From JAFKFJ01 sp963786445 (GTDB taxonomy: Bacteria > Pseudomonadota > Alphaproteobacteria > Acetobacterales > Acetobacteraceae): 64,000 bases of DNA. The stretch spans positions 248,001 through 312,000 of the forward strand of contig CAWAZU010000008.1 in assembly GCA_963786445.1 (NCBI GenBank), in the 5' to 3' direction. Under the pieces are notes generated by a model. The model saw only the letters and a program-made list of their open reading frames with translations, did no database searches and was not told where the DNA came from. Of the stretch, positions 45,394 to 55,223 are shown in pieces. Every line of letters starts with the position of its first letter. Position 1 is the stretch's first letter. A program made the translations under genes and the position numbers.

Positions 45394-47481
45394 ATGATCC
45401 GGGTGGGCGTGGACGTGGGCGGGACGTTTACCGACATCGTCCTGGAGCGCGGGCTGGCGGATGGCAGCCAGCAGGTGACGGTCCACAAGGTGCCGAGCAC
45501 GCCGGCGGACCAGTCCGAGGCGGTGGTGCGCGGCGTGCTGGAGGTCTGCCGCATGGCGGGCGTCGCACCGGGGGAGGTGGACTTCCTGTTCCACGGCACC
45601 ACGGTCGCGACCAACATGGTGATCGAGCGCAAGGGCGCCGAAGTGGGCATGATCACCACGCGCGGCTTCCGCGACATCCTGCACATGGCGCGCCACAAGC
45701 GGCCGCACAATTTCTCGCTGCAGTTCGACGTGCCGTGGCAATCGAAGCCGCTGGTCAAGCGACGTAACCGCATCGCGGTCACCGAACGGGTCATGCCGCC
45801 GGACGGCCGCATCGCGGTGCCGCTCGCGCTCGGCGAGGTCGAGCGCGCCGCCGAACTGTTCGCCAAGCGCCGGCTGGACGCCGTGATCGTCGCCTTCCTC
45901 TTCAGCTTCCTCAACGATGAGCACGAGCGGCGCGCCAGCGAGATCGTCCGCCGCACCATGCCGGACGCCTATGTCTGCGCCTCCTCGGAGGTGGTGAACG
46001 TGATGCGCGAGTACGAGCGGTTCTCCTCCTGCGCGATGAACGCCTATATCGGGCCGCGCACGGCCGTGCATCTGCGTCATTTGGAGCGGCGGCTGAATGC
46101 GGCCGGCGTGCGCGCCGCGGTACGCATGATGCAGTCGAACGGCGGCATCTCCACCGTCGAGAACGCGGTGAAACGTCCGATCGGCTTGCTGCTGTCCGGC
46201 CCCGCGGGCGGCGTGATCGGCGGGCGCTGGACCGGCGAGGCGTGCCGCAAGCAGAACGTCATCACCATCGACATCGGCGGCACTTCGGCCGACATCAGCG
46301 TCGTGCAGGACGGCGAGTTGCGGGTGAAGAACCCGCGCGACACGGAGGTGGCACAGCTGCCGGTGCTGGTGCCGATGCTCGACATCGACGCGATCGGCGC
46401 GGGCGGCGGCTCCATCGCCTATATCGACGCCGGCAACGCATTCCGCGTCGGCCCGCGCTCGGCCGGCGCGCATCCCGGCCCGGCCTGCTACGGCGAGGGC
46501 GGCACGGAGCCGACGGTGACCGACGCCCAGCTGGTGCTCGGGCGGCTGGACGTGGAGCAGTTCCTCGGCGGCGACCTCGCAATCGACCGCGCGCGCGCAG
46601 TGCGGGCGATCGAGACGCATATCGCGAGCAAGCTCGGCCTGAGCACGGTCGATGCCGCGCTCGGCATCCTCAAGATCGTCAACAACAACATGGCGCTGGC
46701 GATCAACGCCAACTCGGTTGCCAAGGGCATCGACCCGCGCGACTTCACGCTGATGGGCTTCGGCGGTGCCGGCCCGCTGCATGCGGTGGCGCTGGCGGAG
46801 ATGATCCACGCGAAAGACGTGATCTCGCCGCTGCATCCCGGCATCACCGCTGCGATGGGCCTGCTGGTGACGGAACTGCGCTACGAGTACACGCGCTCGG
46901 TGCTGACCGTGCTGACCGGCGCGAGCGAGGCGGACTGTGCACTGCTCAACCGCGCGCTCGCGGCGCTGGAGGAGGAGGCGCGGGCGCAGCTGACGGCCGA
47001 CGGCATTCCGCCGGAACGCCAGCGGTTCACGCGGGTCGCGGAGTGCCGCTACGTCGGCCAGGGCTTCGAGCTGCGCGCCGAGCTGCCGCGCGAACCCCTC
47101 TCACCCGCCAACATCGGCTTGGCGATCGGCAATTTCTACCAGGCGCACAAGCAGGTCTACGGTCACGCCTTCGATGACCAGAAGGTCGAAGCCATCACGC
47201 TGCGCGGCATCGCCACCGCCGCGGTCGAGCCGCTGCGCCTGCCGGACCTGCCGGCGGGCGGCCGCACCGACCCGCAGGACGCGCGCGCCTATGTGCGCGA
47301 CACGATCTTCGACGACGGCAAGCTCACGCCGACGCCGCGCTACGTGCGGGCAAAGCTGCTGGACGATGACGTCGTCAACGGCCCGGCGCTGATCGTGCAG
47401 CACAACTCGACCACGCTGCTGCCGCCCGACTACCGCGCCCACGTGCTGTCGCACGGCGACCTGCACATTTTCCACAGCTGA
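45394..47481 (+). CDS. hyuA: Hydantoinase/oxoprolinase subunit A
   Basis: This 695-residue protein has the ASKHA-type ATP-binding start RVGVDVGGTFTDIVLERG and internal nucleotide loops ITIDIGGTSADISVV and LMGFGGAGPLHAVALAEM. This is the layout of N-methylhydantoinase A and 5-oxoprolinase alpha subunits, which use ATP to open five-membered cyclic amides. The start follows GGGAGGAG. It is 28 bases before hyuB, its obligate partner. In this operon, with a carbamoyl-amidase-like isochorismatase upstream, N-methylhydantoin or a related ring is a better guess than 5-oxoproline. Confidence 0.95.
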   Translation: MIRVGVDVGGTFTDIVLERGLADGSQQVTVHKVPSTPADQSEAVVRGVLEVCRMAGVAPGEVDFLFHGTTVATNMVIERKGAEVGMITTRGFRDILHMARHKRPHNFSLQFDVPWQSKPLVKRRNRIAVTERVMPPDGRIAVPLALGEVERAAELFAKRRLDAVIVAFLFSFLNDEHERRASEIVRRTMPDAYVCASSEVVNVMREYERFSSCAMNAYIGPRTAVHLRHLERRLNAAGVRAAVRMMQSNGGISTVENAVKRPIGLLLSGPAGGVIGGRWTGEACRKQNVITIDIGGTSADISVVQDGELRVKNPRDTEVAQLPVLVPMLDIDAIGAGGGSIAYIDAGNAFRVGPRSAGAHPGPACYGEGGTEPTVTDAQLVLGRLDVEQFLGGDLAIDRARAVRAIETHIASKLGLSTVDAALGILKIVNNNMALAINANSVAKGIDPRDFTLMGFGGAGPLHAVALAEMIHAKDVISPLHPGITAAMGLLVTELRYEYTRSVLTVLTGASEADCALLNRALAALEEEARAQLTADGIPPERQRFTRVAECRYVGQGFELRAELPREPLSPANIGLAIGNFYQAHKQVYGHAFDDQKVEAITLRGIATAAVEPLRLPDLPAGGRTDPQDARAYVRDTIFDDGKLTPTPRYVRAKLLDDDVVNGPALIVQHNSTTLLPPDYRAHVLSHGDLHIFHS

Positions 47482-47509
47482 CGCAACCGCTGACCCGAGG
47501 TTTCGACCC

Positions 47510-49291
47510 ATGAGCCAGGACGTCGATCCGATCACCCTGCAGGTTGTGGCCGGTGCGCTGCACTCGATCGCCGAGCAGATGGGCAACGTGCTGTACCGCA
47601 TGTCCTATTCGTCGATCATCCGCGAGAGCCAGGACCTCGGTGCCGGCTTGTTCGACACGAAATACCAGACGCTGTGCGAGTCCGACTCCACGCCGATGCA
47701 CATCGGCTCTCTGCCGGGCTACCTGCGCGGCATCGAGAAGACGGTGCCGCTTGACGCCTGGCGGCCGGGCGACTGCGTGATCCACAACCATCCGTATTTC
47801 GGTGCCAGCCATTCGCCCGACATCGCCATCGTCATCCCGGTGTTCTTCGAAGGCGAGCTGGTCGGCTTCTCGGCAAACACCGCGCACCATGTCGATATCG
47901 GCGCGGCGACGCCAGGCCTCATCATCGACGTGCCCGACATGTTCGCGGAGGGCATGCTGCTCAACGGCCTCAAGCTCTACGAGGCGGGCCGGCGAAACGA
48001 CGTGCTGTGGAAGTTCATCCATGACAACACGCGCGTCCCCGGCCTGGTCATGGGCGACCTGGCGGCGCAGATCGCGTCGGCGGAGCTCGGCGTGCGGCGC
48101 TTCCAGGAACTGCTCGCCAAATACGGCAGGCAGACCGTGCTGCAGAGCTGCGCGCAGCTGATGGACTATTCCGAGGCGGCGCTGCGCCGCGCCATCAGCG
48201 CGATCCCGGACGGCGACTACGCGGCCGAGGGCTTCCTCGACGACGACGGGCGCAATCGGGGCAAGACGCTGCCGGTGAAGGTGACGGTGCGGGTGCGCGG
48301 CGACGGCGTGGAAGTGGACCTGACCGGCTCCTCGCCGCAGGTGCCCACCGCGTTCAACGTGCCCTTCGAGGGATCGACCAAGGTCGCCTGCTATTTCGCG
48401 TTCCGCGCGCTGCTGCTCGATACCTACACGCTGGCCGATCCGATCCCGGCGAACGAAGGCTCGTTCCGGCCGGTCAAGGTGACGGCGCCGGCCGGCTCCA
48501 TCTTCAACCCGATCGCGCCGGCGGCGGCGGAGGCGCGGTTCACGCAAATCCAGCGCGTCTGCGATCTGATCATCAAGGCCCTGGCGCCGGTGGTGCCGGA
48601 AAAGGCGACCGCGGGCAACGCCGCCACGCTGTCCTTCGCCGCCTATTCCGGCGTGCGGCCGAACGGCGACTACTGGGTGTTCCTAGAGGTGAACGAGGCG
48701 GCGATGGGCGGGCGGCCGCGTTCGGACGGACCGGACACGGTCGAGGAGCTGATGCGTAACACCCGCAACAACCCGCTCGAGGATCTCGGCATGCATCTGC
48801 CGCTGATCTGCGACCGTTACGAGGTGCGCGACGACGTGTTCCCCGGCGCCGGCAAGTTTCGCGGCGGCCAGGGCGTCGTGAAGTCGCAGCGCTTCCTCAC
48901 TCCGGGCTACGTCACGCACGAGTCGGACCGCCACGATGACGCGCCCTGGGGCATCTTCGGCGGCCTGCCTGGGGCTGGCGGCAAGCTGGAAATCCACAAT
49001 GCCGCCCGGCCCGAGCAGGTGCAATCAGTCCATGCCAAGTTCTCCGGCCTGAGGGTCGAGCCGGGCGATGTGGTGAGCTATTATTCTCCGGTGGGCGGCG
49101 GCTACGGCGACCCGCTGGAGCGTGACCCGGCCCGCGTGCTGGACGACGTGCTGGACGAGTTCATCAGCGCGGCCCATGCTGATGCGGTGTATGGCGTGGT
49201 CTTCGATGCGGTGGATGACGGTTACGGGTATGCCGTGAACGCGGCGGCGACGGCGGCGCGGCGCGCCGAGATGCGGGCACGGCGGCCCTGA
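47510..49291 (+). CDS. hyuB: Hydantoinase/oxoprolinase subunit B
   Basis: This 593-residue protein matches HyuB. It opens DPITLQVVAGALHSIAEQMG, has the conserved block VIHNHPYFGASHSPDIAIV with metal-type histidines, NTAHHVDIGAA, and a late GGGYGDPLERDP. The beta subunit carries most of the ring-opening active site and works only with HyuA. Length is normal for the family, and the C-terminal GGGYGDP motif is intact. It closes the enzyme half of the operon; transporter genes follow after 44 bases. Confidence 0.95.
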   Translation: MSQDVDPITLQVVAGALHSIAEQMGNVLYRMSYSSIIRESQDLGAGLFDTKYQTLCESDSTPMHIGSLPGYLRGIEKTVPLDAWRPGDCVIHNHPYFGASHSPDIAIVIPVFFEGELVGFSANTAHHVDIGAATPGLIIDVPDMFAEGMLLNGLKLYEAGRRNDVLWKFIHDNTRVPGLVMGDLAAQIASAELGVRRFQELLAKYGRQTVLQSCAQLMDYSEAALRRAISAIPDGDYAAEGFLDDDGRNRGKTLPVKVTVRVRGDGVEVDLTGSSPQVPTAFNVPFEGSTKVACYFAFRALLLDTYTLADPIPANEGSFRPVKVTAPAGSIFNPIAPAAAEARFTQIQRVCDLIIKALAPVVPEKATAGNAATLSFAAYSGVRPNGDYWVFLEVNEAAMGGRPRSDGPDTVEELMRNTRNNPLEDLGMHLPLICDRYEVRDDVFPGAGKFRGGQGVVKSQRFLTPGYVTHESDRHDDAPWGIFGGLPGAGGKLEIHNAARPEQVQSVHAKFSGLRVEPGDVVSYYSPVGGGYGDPLERDPARVLDDVLDEFISAAHADAVYGVVFDAVDDGYGYAVNAAATAARRAEMRARRP

Positions 49292-49335
49292 ACGGCTGCC
49301 GGGCGCGACAACAGGAAGCGAGGAAGGGGAGGGCT

Positions 49336-50646
49336 ATGACCAGGACGGACGCAGACCGGCCGGAGGGCGGGCAGAGTTCGCTCACCCGGCGTACTGTCAT
49401 CAAGGGCGGCGCGGCGCTGGCCGGCGCGGCCGCGGGTTCGGGCGCCATCACCGGCTTCCCGACGGTGTGGGCGCAGAAGCTGAAGGACATCACCCTCAAC
49501 CATACCGGCATGTCCTATTCGGTGCTGCCCGAGATCGCCCGGCAGGCGCAGAAGGACCTCGGTTTCAAGGTCGTGATGACGGTGGTGGACTACCCGGGCA
49601 TGACCAACCGGCTGGTCAACGAGCCGAATGCGATGGACATCGCCGACATGGAGATCTGGCAGGCCAAGTTTGCCACTCCGCAGGGTGTCACGCAGGCCGT
49701 CGAGATTTCCAAGATCAAGAACTGGGACCAGCTGACGCCGCTCTATACCAAAGGCAGCTTCAACGGCAAGGAAGTGTCGCGCCAGGGTGACGCGCCGTAT
49801 CCGCTGATGTATCGCGAGTCCCGCGACGCCAAGACGTTCGCCGGCAAGATCACGCCGTGGGCGACTTTCGTTCCGGGCGTCTTCAACGCCGACACGCTGG
49901 GCATCCGGCCCGACCTGGTCGGCCGGCCGATCACGAGCTGGGCCGACCTGATCTCGCCCGACTTCAAGGGCAAGTCGGCGATCCAGAACATCCCGACGAA
50001 CGGCGGGATGGACGCCATGATGGCCCTGCAGTCCGCCGGGCTGATGAAGTTCGAGAACATGGGCAACCCCAGCAAGCAGGAGATCGCGGGGTTCGTGGAG
50101 CACCTGATCAAGCTGAAGAAGGCCGGTCATTGGCGGGCGCTGTGGAACACCTTCGATGAGTCGGTGAACCTGATGGCCTCCGGCGAGGTGGTGATCCAGT
50201 CGATGTGGTCGCCGGCCGTGACCGCGGTGAAGGCGCAAGGCGTGAAGTGCGTCTATCAGCCGCTGAAGGAAGGCTATCGCGGCTGGGGCAACGGGCTGGC
50301 CCTGATGCGCCATCTCGACGGCCTGAAGCTCGATGCCGCCTATGAATACCTGAACTGGTACAACTCGGGGTGGGTGGGCGGCTTCATCGCCAAGCAGGGC
50401 TACTACAGCGCCAACCCGCAGACCGCGATGGCGAACCTGACGCCGAACGAGCGTGGCTTCTTCTACGAAGGCAAGCCGGCGACGGCCGACATCACCAGCC
50501 CGACCGGGCAGAAGACCAACTCGGCCGGCGAGATCCGCGACGGCGGCTCGTATGTCGATCGGTTCTCCAGGGTCGCGGTCTGGAACAGTCTGCCGCCGAA
50601 CGCGCAGTATCTTTACTCGAAGTGGAATGAGTTCAACGCCGCGTAG
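49336..50646 (+). CDS. Spermidine/putrescine-type ABC substrate-binding protein (Tat-exported)
   Basis: This 436-residue protein has a twin-arginine signal (LTRRTVIKGGAALAG) with cleavage near FPTVWAQ, then a type II periplasmic-binding fold of the PotD/Fe3+ group. Landmarks are NHTGMSYSVLPEIARQ, WADLISPDFKGKSAIQNIPT and EVVIQSMWSPAVTAVKAQG. It captures a substrate in the periplasm for the next two permeases and the ATPase. Because it lies between hyuAB and a hydantoinase, the ligand is probably the compound degraded by the operon rather than a polyamine. Confidence 0.92.
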   Translation: MTRTDADRPEGGQSSLTRRTVIKGGAALAGAAAGSGAITGFPTVWAQKLKDITLNHTGMSYSVLPEIARQAQKDLGFKVVMTVVDYPGMTNRLVNEPNAMDIADMEIWQAKFATPQGVTQAVEISKIKNWDQLTPLYTKGSFNGKEVSRQGDAPYPLMYRESRDAKTFAGKITPWATFVPGVFNADTLGIRPDLVGRPITSWADLISPDFKGKSAIQNIPTNGGMDAMMALQSAGLMKFENMGNPSKQEIAGFVEHLIKLKKAGHWRALWNTFDESVNLMASGEVVIQSMWSPAVTAVKAQGVKCVYQPLKEGYRGWGNGLALMRHLDGLKLDAAYEYLNWYNSGWVGGFIAKQGYYSANPQTAMANLTPNERGFFYEGKPATADITSPTGQKTNSAGEIRDGGSYVDRFSRVAVWNSLPPNAQYLYSKWNEFNAA

Positions 50647-50662
50647 CATGCCTGGCGTTGTC

Positions 50663-50696
50663 CGCGACGGATGCCGGCGCACTGGCATCCGTCGCG
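50663..50696 (+). other. Intercistronic hairpin, perfect 13-bp stem
   Basis: CGCGACGGATGCC (50663-50675) and GGCATCCGTCGCG (50684-50696) are perfect inverted repeats around an 8-base loop. It lies 16 bases after the binding-protein stop and about 40 bases before the permease start. An ATG at 50671 falls inside the stem, which argues against using it as the permease start. Confidence 0.65.
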
Positions 50697-50736
50697 CGTG
50701 CTGCATTTCATGGTTCCGATTTCACGACCCCTGCAG

Positions 50737-51600
50737 ATGACCAGCAAACGCTCGTTGATGCCCTATCTCCAGGTGACGCCGCTGACGCTGGTGTTGCTGA
50801 TGTTCTTTGTCGTGCCGATCACGCTGGTGGTGATCGTCAGCTTCTTCCGCTACCAGATGCTGGTCGGCCTGGTGCCCGGCTTCACGCTCGACAACTACGT
50901 CGATTTGCTGAACGATCCGACGACCTGGCGGCTCTATGTCTCGACCATCAAGTTCACGCTGATCGTGCTGGTGCTGACCTTCGTGATCGGCTTCTGGATC
51001 GCCTACTTTCTGGTGTTTCACGTCAGGAACATCATCATTTCGATCGGCCTGTTTCTGGTCTGCACGGTGCCGTTCTGGACTTCCAACATCATCCGCATGA
51101 TTTCCTGGCGGCCGATCCTGGGCAAGCAGGGACTGGTCAACGACGCGCTGCTGCACACGGGCGTCGTCGCGCACCCGGTGACGTGGCTGCTGTATTCGGA
51201 CTTTTCCGTCGTCGTCGCCTACGTCCATCTGAACACGCTGTTCATGATCGTGCCGATCTTCAACTCGATGGTGCGCATAGACCGTTCGCTGCTGGAAGTA
51301 GCCGTCGATGCCGGCGCGTCGCGCTGGGGGGCGGTGTGGAACATCGTGCTGCCGCTGTGCAAGACCGGGATCGCACTCGGGGCGCTGTTCGTCGTGACGC
51401 TGGTGATGGGCGATTTCTTCGTCATCAGCGTGATGAGCGGCGGGCTGTCCGGCTCGGCGACGACCGGCATGTTCAACGACCTCGGGTTCCTGGACTATCC
51501 GCGCGCCGCTGCCAACGCCGTGATCCTGCTGGCGGTCGTGCTGCTGATCGCGGCCGGCATCTTCCGGCTGGTCGATGTGCGCAAAGAACTGGTGAGGTAG
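50737..51600 (+). CDS. Spermidine/putrescine-type ABC permease (PotB-like)
   Basis: This protein of about 287 residues has six membrane segments (the first is LTLVLLMFFVVPITLVVIVS) and the docking loop RSLLEVAVDAGASRWGAVWN. It belongs to the PotB half of binding-protein-dependent permeases. The ATG at 50737 gives the usual short MTSKRSLMPYLQ leader. In-frame ATGs at 50710 and 50671 exist, but the latter is buried in the preceding hairpin, and none has a strong ribosome binding site. It pairs with the next permease. Confidence 0.9.
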   Translation: MTSKRSLMPYLQVTPLTLVLLMFFVVPITLVVIVSFFRYQMLVGLVPGFTLDNYVDLLNDPTTWRLYVSTIKFTLIVLVLTFVIGFWIAYFLVFHVRNIIISIGLFLVCTVPFWTSNIIRMISWRPILGKQGLVNDALLHTGVVAHPVTWLLYSDFSVVVAYVHLNTLFMIVPIFNSMVRIDRSLLEVAVDAGASRWGAVWNIVLPLCKTGIALGALFVVTLVMGDFFVISVMSGGLSGSATTGMFNDLGFLDYPRAAANAVILLAVVLLIAAGIFRLVDVRKELVR

Positions 51601-51604
51601 CGCG

Positions 51605-52432
51605 GTGTCCCCCTCGTTCGGCCGGCGGCCCTGGACGTTCTACGCGGCGGCGGTGTTCTTCGCGCTGTTCGTGCTGTTCCTGTACGGGCCGATGGTCTCG
51701 GTGCTGGTCCTCGCATTCCAGGGACCGTCGGGCTCGCTCGACTTTCCGCTGCGCCACCCCTCGCTCATGTGGTTCGCCCAGCTCGCGCACCCGAAGGGCA
51801 CCGGCGACGTGATCGGCGCGTTCGACCGATCGATGCCGCTCGCGCTGATCGTCATGGTGCTGACGGTGCTGATGTCGATTACCGCCGGCCTCGCGTTCCG
51901 CCGCCGCTTCCACGGCGCGACGCTGCTGTTCTACACCGCGGTCGCCAGCCTGATCGCGCCGGGCCTCGTGCTGTCCATCGGCATCCTGGTGATGTTCCGC
52001 TTCCTCGGCCTGCCCGCCACCTGGTACGGCTCGGCGCTCGGCGCGCACCTGTCCTGGGCGCTGCCGTTTGGCCTGCTCATCATGTTCGCGGTGCTGGGCC
52101 GCCTGGATCCCTCCTACGAGGAGGCCGCCTACGATCTGGGCGCAAGCCGCTGGCGGTCGCTGCGCAACGTGGTGCTGCCGATCGTGTTCCCCGGCATCAT
52201 CGCCGTTGCGCTGTTCGGCTTCACGCTCTCCTACGACGAGTTCCCGCGCAGCTGGCTGACGGTCGGCACCAAGAATACGCTGCCGCTGGAAATCTGGACG
52301 ATGACGACCAATGTCACCTCGCCGGCCCTCTACGCCCTGGGCACGGTCACGACCATCTTCTCCTTTCTGTTGATCGGGGCGGCAATAGGCTCGATCATCT
52401 GGATCCAACGCAGACGGTCCGCGCAACTATGA
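51605..52432 (+). CDS. Spermidine/putrescine-type ABC permease (PotC-like)
   Basis: This 275-residue permease starts with GTG at 51605, four bases after the PotB-like gene. It has six membrane segments, with YAAAVFFALFVLFLYGPMVS as the first, and the docking loop SYEEAAYDLGASRWRSLRNV. Its stop overlaps the start of the ATPase gene as ATGA. With the preceding permease it forms the channel of the importer embedded in the hydantoin operon. Confidence 0.93.
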   Translation: MSPSFGRRPWTFYAAAVFFALFVLFLYGPMVSVLVLAFQGPSGSLDFPLRHPSLMWFAQLAHPKGTGDVIGAFDRSMPLALIVMVLTVLMSITAGLAFRRRFHGATLLFYTAVASLIAPGLVLSIGILVMFRFLGLPATWYGSALGAHLSWALPFGLLIMFAVLGRLDPSYEEAAYDLGASRWRSLRNVVLPIVFPGIIAVALFGFTLSYDEFPRSWLTVGTKNTLPLEIWTMTTNVTSPALYALGTVTTIFSFLLIGAAIGSIIWIQRRRSAQL

Positions 52433-53628
52433 CTGACACCGTGCTTGCCGCCGCTCCGGATGCCGCGCGGACTGCCATTGGCGGTGCCGGGGAAATCCGT
52501 CTGGTCGCCGTGACCAAGTCCTTCGCGCCGGGTTCCTATGCGGTAAAGGACATCAACCTGACCATCCCGAACGGCTCCTATTGCTGCCTGCTCGGGCCGT
52601 CGGGCTGCGGCAAGACCACCATCCTGCGCATGATCGCCGGCCACGAGGCGCCGACCTCCGGCGAGATCTACATCGGCGGCCAGTCGGTCGTCGGCCTGCC
52701 GCCGGTGCGGCGCGGCACGGCGATGATGTTCCAGAGCTATGCGCTGTTCCCGCATCTTTCCATCCTCGACAATGTCGCGTTCTATCTGAAGATGCGCGGC
52801 GTCGGGAAGGACGACCGGCGGCGGCAGGCGCGCGCGATGCTGGAGCGGGTGCAGCTCGACCATCTGCGCGACCGTATGCCGGCGCAACTGTCCGGCGGGC
52901 AGCAGCAGCGCGTCGCGCTCGCGCGCTCGCTGATCACCAACCCGCGCGTTCTGCTGCTCGACGAGCCGCTGTCTGCACTCGACGAGTTCCTGCGCCTGCG
53001 CATGCGCGGCGAGCTGAAGGGCCTGCAGGCGGAGCTCGGCATCACCTTCGTCCACGTCACTCACACGCAGCCGGAGGCGATCGCGCTCGCCGACCTCGTG
53101 GTGGTAATGGACACCGGGCAGATCGACCAGGCCGGTTCGGCCAGCACGATCTTCAATCATCCGACGACGCCGTATGTCGCGCGCTTCATGGGCGGCCAGA
53201 ACGTGCTGACCGGCAAGGTCGCGGCGATGGCAGACGATCTGCTGCGCGCCGTCAGTGCCGAAGGCTGGACCTTTGAGATGGCGGCCGGACAGTACGCCGC
53301 CGCTGCGCCCGGCGCCATCGTGTCGGTCGCCATCCGGCGCGATCGGATCACGCTGCACAAGCGGACCGAAGGCGCCGGTGCGGTGCCGGCGAACGCCGTT
53401 CCGGGCACCGTGGAGGCGACGGAATACCAGGGCAGCTACATCAAGGTGACGATCAACACCGGCATGGCCCATGCCTTCGTCGCCAATGTCTCGGATGCGG
53501 CCTATGCCGGCGAGCCAGTCACCGCCGGCGACCCCGTGCTTGCAAGCTGGCGGCCGGCGGACGTGCACGTGCTCTCCAAGCCGGATCTGGGCGACGCCGG
53601 CGTGCCGTATCTCGACACGACGCATTGA
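52429..53628 (+). CDS. Spermidine/putrescine-type ABC ATPase (PotA-like)
   Basis: This 399-residue ATPase has Walker A GPSGCGKTTILRMI, Q-loop MFQSYALFPHLS, signature LSGGQQQRVALARSL, Walker B LLLDEPLSALD and H-loop VTHTQPEAIAL. A C-terminal TOBE domain (from about residue 290, SVAIRRDRITLH, TEYQGSYIKVTI) is the usual ligand or regulatory extension of PotA/UgpC ATPases. It starts in an ATGA overlap with the PotC-like gene and powers this importer. Confidence 0.95.
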   Translation: MTDTVLAAAPDAARTAIGGAGEIRLVAVTKSFAPGSYAVKDINLTIPNGSYCCLLGPSGCGKTTILRMIAGHEAPTSGEIYIGGQSVVGLPPVRRGTAMMFQSYALFPHLSILDNVAFYLKMRGVGKDDRRRQARAMLERVQLDHLRDRMPAQLSGGQQQRVALARSLITNPRVLLLDEPLSALDEFLRLRMRGELKGLQAELGITFVHVTHTQPEAIALADLVVVMDTGQIDQAGSASTIFNHPTTPYVARFMGGQNVLTGKVAAMADDLLRAVSAEGWTFEMAAGQYAAAAPGAIVSVAIRRDRITLHKRTEGAGAVPANAVPGTVEATEYQGSYIKVTINTGMAHAFVANVSDAAYAGEPVTAGDPVLASWRPADVHVLSKPDLGDAGVPYLDTTH

Positions 53629-53681
53629 CGCGATGCGCGGCGGGCGCGACGACCGGGTGTGACAGCGGGAAGGAGATAGAG

Positions 53682-55139
53682 ATGTCCACAGTCATCAAGG
53701 GCGGCACCATCGTTGCCGCCGACCGCTCCTACGAGGCCGACATCCTGATCGAGGGCGAGCGCATCGCCGCCATCGGCCCGGGCCTCACCGGCGACACCGT
53801 CGTCGATGCCGAGGGTGCCTACGTCATTCCGGGCGGCATCGACCCGCACACGCATCTCGAAATGCCGTTCATGGGCACGACCACGGCGGAAACCTGGGAG
53901 AGCGGGACGTTCGCGGCACTCTCCGGCGGCACGACGACGGTGGTGGACTTCATCATCCCGGGCAAGGAGGGGCTGCTGCCGGCGCTCGCGCTGTGGCAGG
54001 AGCGGGCGCAGCGGCAGGCGTCGTCGGACTACTCCTATCATATGTGCATCACCGGCTGGTCGCAGCAGGTCTTCGACGACATGGCGACGGTGGTTGCCCG
54101 CGGCATCAACACGTTCAAGCACTTCATGGCCTACAAAGGCGCGTTGATGGTGAACGACGACGAGATGTTCGCCTCGTTCTCGCGCTGCGCGGCGCTCGGT
54201 GCGCTGCCGCTGGTGCATGCGGAGAACGGCGACGTCGTCGCCGCGCTGCAGGAGAAATACATGGCCGCCGGCGCGACCGGCCCGGAGGGCCACGCCTTCT
54301 CCCGACCGCCGGAAGTGGAAGGGGAGGCGACCAACCGCGCCATCATGATCGCCGATGCGGCCGGCGTGCCGGTCTATATCGTTCACACCTCCTGCGAGCA
54401 GGCGCACGAGGCGATACGGCGGGCGCGGCAGAAGGGCATGCGGGTCTATGGCGAGCCGCTGATCCAGCATCTCACGTTGGACGAGAGCGAGTATTTCAAC
54501 CGCGAATGGGACCATGCGGCGCGCCGCGTGATGTCGCCGCCGTTCCGCAGCAAGGCGCACCAGGACAGCCTCTGGGCCGGGCTCGCCGCCGGCTCGCTGC
54601 AGGTGGTGGCGACCGACCACTGCGCCTTCACGACGCAGCAGAAACGCGGCGGCTTCGGCGATTTCCGCAAGATACCAAACGGCACCGGCGGACTCGAGGA
54701 CCGGCTCGCCGTGCTGTGGACCAAGGGCGTCGAGACCGGGCGGCTGACGCCCAACGAGTTCGTCGCCGTCACCTCGACCAACATCGCGCAGATCCTCAAC
54801 ATCTATCCGCAGAAGGGCGCGATCGTGCCGGGCGCCGACGCCGACTTGGTCGTGTGGGACCCGAAGCTGACCAAGACGATCTCGGCGGCCAACCAGAAAT
54901 CGATCATCGACTACAACGTGTTCGAGGGGTTCGAGGTGCGCGGCCTGGCGCGCCATACGCTGTCGCGCGGCGAGATCGTCTGGTCGTACGGCAAGAACGA
55001 TCAGCCGCGGCCGGGGCGCGGGCGCTATATCAGCCGCAGGCCGTTCCCCGCGGTCAACCGGGCGCTGTCGAAGTGGAAGGAGATCACGGCGCCGCGCGCC
55101 GTCACCCGTTCGCCCGCGCACATGCCGATCGGCGTCTGA
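53682..55139 (+). CDS. hydA: Dihydropyrimidinase / D-hydantoinase
   Basis: This 485-residue zinc amidohydrolase opens cyclic ureides such as dihydropyrimidines and hydantoins. The metal ligands are all visible: His-x-His in GGIDPHTHLEMPFMG, the carboxylated Lys in FKHFMAYKG, His in LPLVHAENGD and VYIVHTSCE, and Asp in VVATDHCAF. Length and order match the dihydropyrimidinase/hydantoinase branch. The ATG at 53682 follows AAGGAG. It is downstream of the transporter and upstream of the AllA-like gene, giving the operon a second, ATP-independent ring-opening enzyme beside HyuAB. Confidence 0.95.
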   Translation: MSTVIKGGTIVAADRSYEADILIEGERIAAIGPGLTGDTVVDAEGAYVIPGGIDPHTHLEMPFMGTTTAETWESGTFAALSGGTTTVVDFIIPGKEGLLPALALWQERAQRQASSDYSYHMCITGWSQQVFDDMATVVARGINTFKHFMAYKGALMVNDDEMFASFSRCAALGALPLVHAENGDVVAALQEKYMAAGATGPEGHAFSRPPEVEGEATNRAIMIADAAGVPVYIVHTSCEQAHEAIRRARQKGMRVYGEPLIQHLTLDESEYFNREWDHAARRVMSPPFRSKAHQDSLWAGLAAGSLQVVATDHCAFTTQQKRGGFGDFRKIPNGTGGLEDRLAVLWTKGVETGRLTPNEFVAVTSTNIAQILNIYPQKGAIVPGADADLVVWDPKLTKTISAANQKSIIDYNVFEGFEVRGLARHTLSRGEIVWSYGKNDQPRPGRGRYISRRPFPAVNRALSKWKEITAPRAVTRSPAHMPIGV

Positions 55140-55223
55140 CGCCCGCAGCCGCTTCGTGCGCCGTGCCGTAAGATGCTTTACCGTGCGGCACCCGCGTCGA
55201 TGCCGCTGCCAGCCGGGGTTCCC

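Noticed and set aside
45280..46836. A 518-codon minus frame opposite hyuA.
   Set aside because: Antisense shadow; hyuA shows all family motifs on the plus strand.
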